From contig OZ241368.1 of assembly GCA_965200525.1 (NCBI GenBank), positions 5,456,001-5,520,000 on the forward strand: DNA of 64,000 nt, read 5' to 3'. Numbering within the stretch: position 1 is the first letter of the stretch; every line of letters begins with the position of its first letter. This DNA is from JANNPJ01 sp965200525. GTDB lineage: Bacteria > Actinomycetota > Actinomycetes > Actinomycetales > Kineosporiaceae. A model generated the notes under the pieces. The model made no database searches. It was not told the DNA's origin and saw only the letters and a list, made by a program, of their open reading frames with translations. This document shows, one piece after another, positions 54,105 to 64,000 of this stretch. Made by a program: the position numbers and the translations under genes.

Positions 54105-54725
54105 GTGCTGCCCCGCTCGTTCTTCGCCCGGGACCCGCTCGAGGTGGCCCCGGACCTGCTCGGCACCGTGCTCGAGCACGTGGTGGACGGCGTGGTGGTC
54201 GCGGTGCGGCTCACCGAGGTGGAGGCCTACCTCGGTGAGGGGGAGGATCCGGCGTCCCACTCGCACCGGGGGCTGCGGCCGCGCAACGCGGTGATGTTCG
54301 GCCCGCCCGGGCATGCCTACGTGTACTTCACCTACGGCATGCACTGGTGCGCGAACGTGGTCTGCCGGCCCGAGGGGGTCTCGGGCGGGGTACTGCTGCG
54401 GGCCGGCGAGGTGCTGACCGGCCTCGAGAGCGCCCGTTCGCGCCGCCCGGCCGCCCGCAAGGACGTCGACCTGGCCCGGGGCCCGGCCCGGCTGGCGTCC
54501 GCGCTGGCCGTCTCCGGTGTCGACAACGGCCGTGACCTGTGCGACGCCGGCGCGGAGCTGGTGCTGCGGGCCGGAGAGCCGGTCCCGGCGTCCCGGGTGC
54601 GCTCGGGGCCACGGGTCGGCGTGGCCTCCGGGGTGGCCTCCCCCTGGCGCTGGTGGATCGCCGACGATCCCACCGTCTCCGTCTACCGCCCCGCCGTCCC
54701 TCGCCGCCGCCCCCCGCGCCCCTGA
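54105..54725 (+). CDS. 3-methyladenine DNA glycosylase (AAG/MPG family)
   Basis: This base-excision enzyme removes alkylated purines. The 206-residue protein shows PRSFFARDPLEVAPDLLGT, the catalytic segment VRLTEVEAYLGEGEDPASH and the YFTYGMHWCANVV active-site strand. The GTG at 54105 gives the usual family N-terminus; an in-frame GTG at 54051 would overlap the Fe-S gene by 34 bases. No good Shine-Dalgarno supports either. The C-terminus ends in a short Arg/Pro tail. Confidence 0.88.
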   Translation: MLPRSFFARDPLEVAPDLLGTVLEHVVDGVVVAVRLTEVEAYLGEGEDPASHSHRGLRPRNAVMFGPPGHAYVYFTYGMHWCANVVCRPEGVSGGVLLRAGEVLTGLESARSRRPAARKDVDLARGPARLASALAVSGVDNGRDLCDAGAELVLRAGEPVPASRVRSGPRVGVASGVASPWRWWIADDPTVSVYRPAVPRRRPPRP

Positions 54726-54786
54726 CCCGACCGCTGCGTGGTTGCCGGAGACGGTATATCGGGAGCCGGTCCGGGGAGGTCGGCCT

Positions 54787-54792
54787 TAGGGT
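54787..54792 (+). promoter_or_regulatory. -10 box of leaderless tyrS
   Basis: TAGGGT lies 6 bases before the tyrS GTG. No T-box or Shine-Dalgarno is visible. Confidence 0.5.
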
Positions 54793-54798
54793 TGGTCC

Positions 54799-56124
54799 GT
54801 GTCTATCGAGAGTGTTCCGGTGGGGGTGGCCGAGGTGGGGCTGCCCGACGTCATCGACGAGTTGAGCTGGCGGGGGCTGATCTCGGTCTCCACCGACGAG
54901 GCCGAGCTGCGGTCCGCCTTCGCGGCCGGCCCGGTGACGTACTACTGCGGGTTCGACCCGACCGCGCCCAGCCTGCACATCGGCAACCTGGTCCAGATCC
55001 TCACCCTGCGCCGGCTGCAGCTGGCCGGCAACCGCCCGTTGGCGCTGGTCGGAGGGGCGACCGGCCTGATCGGCGATCCGAAGCCGACGGCCGAGCGCAC
55101 GCTGAACGCGCCGGACGTCGTGGCCGGCTGGGTGGACCGGATCCGGGGCCAGATCGAGCCGTTCCTGGACTTCACCGGCCCGCACGCCGCGACCATGGTG
55201 AACAACCTGGACTGGACGGCCGGGCTGAGCGCGATCGACTTCCTGCGCGACATCGGCAAGCACTTCCGGGTCAGCCGGATGCTGGCCAAGGAGGCGGTCA
55301 GTGCCCGGCTGAACAGCGAGTCCGGGATCAGCTACACCGAGTTCAGCTACCAGATCCTGCAGGGCATGGACTTCCTGGAGCTGAACCGCCGGCACGGCTG
55401 CACCCTGCAGCTGGGCGGCTCCGACCAGTGGGGCAACCTGACCGCCGGCATCGACCTGATCCACCGGGTGCGGGGGACGTCGGTGCACGCCCTGGCCACC
55501 CCGCTGGTGACCAAGGCCGACGGCAGCAAGTTCGGCAAGACCGAGAGCGGCACGGTCTGGCTCGACCCGGCGATGACCACGCCGTACGCGTTCTTCCAGT
55601 TCTGGTTCAACGCCGAGGACGCCAAGGTGGGCGACTACCTGAAGGTCTTCACCTTCCGGACCGAGGCCGAGATCGCCGAGCTGGCCGAGCTGGCACAGAC
55701 CCGCCCGGCCGCCCGGGAGGCGCAGCGGGCCCTGGCTCGCGACGTCACCTCCCTGGTGCACGGCGCGGCCGCGGCCGAACGGGTGGAGCAGGCCAGCCGC
55801 GCGCTGTTCGGGGTGGGGGAACTGGCCAACCTAGACGCCGACACGCTCCGGGACGCCGTCAGCGAGCTGCCCTCGGTACAGCTGCCCCGGGGGGTGCACC
55901 CGGTGATCGACTTGCTGGTGGCCACCGGCCTGTCGGCCAGCCGCTCGGCCGCCCGGCGCACCCTCCAGGAGGGCGGGGCCTACCTGAACAACACCAAGCT
56001 GCTGGCCGGGCCGGCCGGCAGCGGGGCCGACGCCCTGACCGTCGACGCCTCCGACCTGCTGCACGACCGATGGCTGGTGCTTCGCCGGGGCCGGCGCCAG
56101 CTCGCCGCGGTCGAACTCACCTGA
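54799..56124 (+). CDS. tyrS: Tyrosyl-tRNA synthetase
   Basis: The 441-residue class I synthetase has the HIGH-type motif LHIGNL, GGATGLIGDPKP, QLGGSDQWGN and the KMSKS-type motif KFGKT. A C-terminal S4 RNA-binding domain (residues about 375-440, ARRTLQEGGAYLNNTKL) follows. Start is a GTG on an apparently leaderless message. The rRNA operon follows after a hairpin. Confidence 0.96.
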   Translation: MSIESVPVGVAEVGLPDVIDELSWRGLISVSTDEAELRSAFAAGPVTYYCGFDPTAPSLHIGNLVQILTLRRLQLAGNRPLALVGGATGLIGDPKPTAERTLNAPDVVAGWVDRIRGQIEPFLDFTGPHAATMVNNLDWTAGLSAIDFLRDIGKHFRVSRMLAKEAVSARLNSESGISYTEFSYQILQGMDFLELNRRHGCTLQLGGSDQWGNLTAGIDLIHRVRGTSVHALATPLVTKADGSKFGKTESGTVWLDPAMTTPYAFFQFWFNAEDAKVGDYLKVFTFRTEAEIAELAELAQTRPAAREAQRALARDVTSLVHGAAAAERVEQASRALFGVGELANLDADTLRDAVSELPSVQLPRGVHPVIDLLVATGLSASRSAARRTLQEGGAYLNNTKLLAGPAGSGADALTVDASDLLHDRWLVLRRGRRQLAAVELT

Positions 56125-56146
56125 CGCTCGGTTGTTCCGGGTGGGT

Positions 56147-56189
56147 TTCCGGTGGTTCTGACCCACGTGGAGTTCAGAACCACCCGGAA
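56147..56189 (+). terminator. Hairpin terminator after tyrS
   Basis: The stem GGTGGTTCTGA/TCAGAACCACC (56151-56161 and 56174-56184) is extended by TTCC/GGAA past a one-base bulge, 22 bases after the tyrS stop. No T run follows. Confidence 0.7.
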
Positions 56190-56858
56190 CCTGCTGCGGA
56201 CGAGCTGGGGGTACGGGCGCGTCAAGGGGGGTGTGACTGTGTGTGGCGCTAGGGTGCGGGGTGTGATCATCGCTGTTCACGGGGTGGAGGCGGGGTCAAT
56301 TTGACTCCGAGTCGGCCTCGTCCGTAGAGTTCTACTTGTTGGAAGAGCGGGAGTAACGGACACCACGGTGGCCGGTTCCGGTTCCAACAGCCCCCGGCAT
56401 GTACGAGGCACGGTCCTACGGACTGGGTCTGGTACCTTCTGGGTGCGGCGGATGGATCGCCTGGACACAGTCCGGTAACACGGATTTGACCGGGCTGGAA
56501 CATCTGGCTAAGCTTGAACGGTTGCCCCGATGATCGCCACTTAGCGGTGGTGGTTCGGTGCGCGTCCGCTCTTTGAGAACTCAACAGCGTGCCAAAAAAT
56601 CGATGCCAAAAACCCCGTCTGTGATGGGTGCGGTTCGGTGCTTCTTGCCTTCGGGGTGGGTGGTTCTGGGTTGTATTCTAGACGGTTTTTCCTTTGGTTG
56701 TAAGTGGGTGTGGCGGCTTCCTTACCGGGGAGTGTCTGCGCATTGGTTTACAGTCAGAGATCAATTATGGCTCGGGCGATGCCTTATTCCGGGTGTTGTT
56801 TCGGGTTTCTTTTGTTAGGTCTTGTATTCAAAGCCTCTTCGGGGGTTTTGGTCAAGCA
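56190..56858 (+). promoter_or_regulatory. rRNA operon promoters and leader
   Basis: This non-coding stretch holds at least two good promoters. P1 is TTGACT (56301-56306), 18-base spacer, TAGAGT (56325-56330). P2 is TTGACC (56486-56491), 17-base spacer, TAAGCT (56509-56514). Downstream at about 56568-56595 is the conserved actinobacterial rRNA leader element CTCTTTGAGAACTCAACAG (boxA-like, antitermination). Base composition drops sharply towards AT compared with flanking genes. The rest is leader RNA removed during 16S maturation. Confidence 0.75.
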
Positions 56859-61995
<5,137 letters not shown>

Positions 61996-62009
61996 TTTTA
62001 CAAATTTGT

Positions 62010-62027
62010 TGCTTGCGTCCACTGTAC
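62010..62027 (+). other. Right arm of 23S RNA processing stem
   Basis: Complementary to 58835-58852 (one G-U pair). It lies just after the 3' end of the 23S gene. Confidence 0.8.
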
Positions 62028-62083
62028 GGTTCCCGAGATACGGTCAGCCACGAACCATGTTCGGGTTGGTATATCTCCATAGA

Positions 62084-62203
62084 GTTACGGCGGTCATAGC
62101 GACAGGGAAACGCCCGGTCCCATTCCGAACCCGGAAGCTAAGCCTGTCTGCGCCGATGGTACTGCACTGGTTACGGTGTGGGAGAGTAGGACGCCGCCGG
62201 ACA
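62084..62203 (+). rRNA. rrf: 5S ribosomal RNA
   Basis: About 120 bases. Diagnostic segments are GTTACGGCGGTCATAGCG at the 5' end, CCCATTCCGAACCCGGAAGC, and GAGAGTAGGACGCCGCC at the 3' end pairing with the 5' strand. It closes the operon. Confidence 0.96.
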
Positions 62204-62209
62204 ATCATT

Positions 62210-62256
62210 AGTGTTGGCGGTCACCCATCCGTGGGTGACCGCCAACACTGTTTTGC
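62210..62256 (+). terminator. rRNA operon terminator
   Basis: A perfect 18-base-pair stem (62210-62227 with 62232-62249) around a TCCG loop is followed by GTTTTG. It is the strongest terminator in the window and the only one with a T run. Confidence 0.92.
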
Positions 62257-62426
62257 CGACCGGGTATCCTCATGACCGACGGTCTGGCGTTCCGTGCTGC
62301 CCGACCCCTGGTGCCGCCTGATCACTCGGCAGTTCCGGTTGCGGCGGCCGAGCCCGACCCGTCGCGTACCGCACGGTCTGCTGATCGTCCGGGTGTGAAT
62401 TTCTGAGAAAAGTGGGACTGGGAGTT

Positions 62427-64000
62427 ATGGCCGGCAAGCCCGAGGGACAGCGTCCGCGATCGACCGGAGGCGGAAGCGCGCCTCGCAGCGGAGCACCGCG
62501 GGTCGGTGGTGCGCCGCGAGTTGGTGGCCCGGCCCGCAGTGGTGGTCCCCGAGCCGGCGTCCCGCGCGTGGCCGGCTCCCGGTCAGGCCCCCGAACAGCA
62601 GGAACGCCCAAGTTCGGCGGGGCCGGAAGGTCGCCGTCCGGCAACGTCGGTGCGGGTGACCGGTCGTCGACCGGTGGGACCGGCCCGGCCCGGGACGGTT
62701 CCCGGTCCGACGGTTCCCGGTCCGATGGCCCCCGGTCGGGCGCTCCTCGGTCGGATGCTCCTTGGTCGGGTGGTCCACGGTCGGGTGGTCCGCAAGCCGG
62801 TGGCCCGGCTCGGGGGAACTGGAACCGGGACGGTGGCGGTGGTCGCCCGTCCGGTGGCGGTCGCGACGACCGTGGCGGTCGTCCCGCCCAGGGTGCTCCG
62901 CGGGGCAACGCTGCTCCTGGGGCCACGCCCGGACGGCGGGAGTGGACCGAACGTCCACCGCGGGCCGGTGGCAATTCCGGCTATGGCGGGCCGCCGCGTT
63001 CTTCGGCGCCGGGTGGACCGCGTTCCAACGGCGATTCACGCAATGCTCCGCCCCGCTCCGGTGGCGGCTATTCGCGCGACTCCGGTCCGCGCTCGGCTGG
63101 CGGGTATTCACGGGACGAGGGCTCTCGTCCCGGTACTGGCTATTCGCGGGATTCGGCCCCGCGTTCGGGTAGCGGCTATTCGCGGGATTCGGCTCCGCGT
63201 TCCGGCGGTAGCGCCTCGCGCGACGGTGGAAGTTCACGCAGCGGTGGATCGGGCGGCTTCTCCCGGGACGGCGCTGCTCCTCGGGGTGGCAATCCGTCCG
63301 GCCCACGCGGTGGTAGCTACAGCGGTGGCGGAGCTCCGCGAAACTCCGGCCCGACCAATGACCGCTCGTCGGCTCCCCGTGAACGACGGGAATGGGGCGA
63401 TCGGCCGGCCCGAGACAGTTCGGCTCCGCCCACCGGTGGCCCGGGACAGGGTGGAGCCGGGCGCCCGGCCGGCGGCGGACGCCCGGTAGGCGGTGGCGCC
63501 TCGCGTGGTGGCCGCCCGCCGCAGTCCGGTGGGCCTCGCTCGGCCGGTGGCTATTCACGGGACGCCGGGTCGCGACCCGGCGGTTACTCCGGCGACTCGG
63601 GCCAGCGTTCTGAGCGGCCGCAGTCCGGCGGCCCACGCGAGAGCGGCGGGTACTCGCGAGACAGTGCTCCCCGAGGTGGCAGCGGTCAGAGCTACTCGCG
63701 TGACAGTGCGCCGCGTTCGGGTGGCTCGGGTGGTTACTCGCGTGACAGTGCGGCGCGTTCGGGTGGCTCGGGTGGTTACTCGCGTGACAGTGCGGCCCGT
63801 TCGGGTGGCTCGGGTGGTTACTCGCGTGACGCTGGGCCGCGTTCGGGTGGCTCGGGTGGTTACTCGCGTGACGCTGGGCCGCGTTCGGGTGGCTCGGGTG
63901 GTTACTCGCGTGACGCTGGGCCGCGTTCGGGTGGACCGGGCGGTTACTCGCGGGACAGTGGCCCCCGTGCCGGCGGTCAGGGCGGCTCGGCCCGCGACGG
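62427..64000 (+). CDS. Gly/Arg/Ser-rich repeat protein, N-terminal part (runs off right edge)
   Basis: One uninterrupted frame from ATG 62427 to the right edge encodes at least 524 residues. It is dominated by Gly, Arg, Ser and Pro, with at least 13 YSRD motifs in contexts like GGYSRDSAPRSGG. GGGAG lies just before the ATG. The last 300 bases are near-perfect 42-base repeats. No folded domain is visible yet. Basic RGG-like N-terminal regions precede RNA-binding domains in some actinobacterial proteins (for example pseudouridine synthases), but the identity of this one cannot be decided inside the window. Confidence 0.75.
   Translation, partial: MAGKPEGQRPRSTGGGSAPRSGAPRVGGAPRVGGPARSGGPRAGVPRVAGSRSGPRTAGTPKFGGAGRSPSGNVGAGDRSSTGGTGPARDGSRSDGSRSDGPRSGAPRSDAPWSGGPRSGGPQAGGPARGNWNRDGGGGRPSGGGRDDRGGRPAQGAPRGNAAPGATPGRREWTERPPRAGGNSGYGGPPRSSAPGGPRSNGDSRNAPPRSGGGYSRDSGPRSAGGYSRDEGSRPGTGYSRDSAPRSGSGYSRDSAPRSGGSASRDGGSSRSGGSGGFSRDGAAPRGGNPSGPRGGSYSGGGAPRNSGPTNDRSSAPRERREWGDRPARDSSAPPTGGPGQGGAGRPAGGGRPVGGGASRGGRPPQSGGPRSAGGYSRDAGSRPGGYSGDSGQRSERPQSGGPRESGGYSRDSAPRGGSGQSYSRDSAPRSGGSGGYSRDSAARSGGSGGYSRDSAARSGGSGGYSRDAGPRSGGSGGYSRDAGPRSGGSGGYSRDAGPRSGGPGGYSRDSGPRAGGQGGSARD
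63693..63986 (+). repeat. 42-base tandem repeats in the Gly/Arg/Ser-rich gene
   Basis: Copies start at 63693, 63735, 63777, 63819, 63861 and 63903. Each encodes YSRD(S/A)(A/G)xRSGGSGG or a close variant, with only a few base changes between copies. A seventh, more divergent copy starts at 63945. The unit is 14 codons, so copy-number changes keep the reading frame. Confidence 0.95.

Noticed and set aside
62272..62406. 44-codon ATG frame between the 5S terminator and the repeat-rich gene
   Set aside because: The ATG is one base after a TATCCT box, so it would lie at or upstream of the transcript start; no conserved sequence.
62425..63636. Minus-strand (403 codons) and alternative plus-strand (327 codons from 62506) frames over the repeat region
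   Set aside because: Only the frame from 62427 stays open to the edge and gives a consistent repeated protein motif; the others are shadows of the repeats.
63693..63986. CRISPR-like array
   Set aside because: The repeats are contiguous, with no unique spacers, and lie in frame within a coding region.

Overview
The window is chromosomal DNA from a very GC-rich actinobacterium. The evidence is the division gene order (murE-murF-mraY-murD-ftsW-murG-murC-ftsQ-ftsZ-yggS-sepF-yggT-divIVA), a PriA-type HisA, an argCBDFR(H) cluster, two three-subunit succinate dehydrogenases of actinobacterial type, and an actinobacterial 16S/23S/5S operon without spacer tRNAs. I cannot name the genus safely. The MurE DNPR motif implies meso-diaminopimelate peptidoglycan. 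I see no insertion sequence, prophage, CRISPR array or tRNA gene.

Layout. 1-14406 is the division and cell wall (dcw) cluster, mostly with overlapping stop/start codons, ending in wag31/divIVA and a strong hairpin. 14522-20446 carries a DksA/TraR zinc-finger protein, lspA, rluD and dnaE. 20543-27824 holds a small membrane protein, a minus-strand pair (Lon-domain protein and YbaK deacylase), hisD, a DUF1697 gene, a small membrane protein, hisC, hisB and a LysR regulator. 27920-31340 is sdhCAB. 31385-34338 is hisH, a YciO/YrdC protein, hisA (priA) and an SseB-like gene, so the histidine genes are split around sdhCAB. 34590-35951 is an MFS transporter. 36269-42951 is infC-rpmI-rplT, a SpoU methyltransferase and pheST. 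42954-50463 is an SDR oxidoreductase and the arginine operon argC-(ACT protein)-argB-argD-argF-argR-argH. 50562-54084 is a second succinate dehydrogenase. 54105-56124 is a 3-methyladenine glycosylase and tyrS. 56125-62249 is the rRNA operon with leader, spacers and terminator. From 62427 a repeat-rich Gly/Arg/Ser frame runs off the right edge.

Main points of interest. (1) The MurD in the dcw cluster has lost nearly every Mur-ligase catalytic signature while keeping an intact 501-codon frame, although MurE, MurF and MurC next to it are canonical. (2) The arginine operon lacks argJ and argG and carries in the argJ position a small ACT-domain protein of the family related to the eukaryotic arginine sensor CASTOR. 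(3) IF3 appears to start at an AUC codon and has a Pro/Ser-rich C-terminal tail of over 200 residues. (4) The right-edge frame has at least 13 YSRD motifs and six near-identical 42-bp tandem repeats. (5) At least nine genes have a TANNNT box 6-7 bases before the start codon, the signature of leaderless mRNAs. (6) The second succinate dehydrogenase anchor has a CHxCRH motif consistent with the membrane-embedded Rieske-type centre described for mycobacterial Sdh1.
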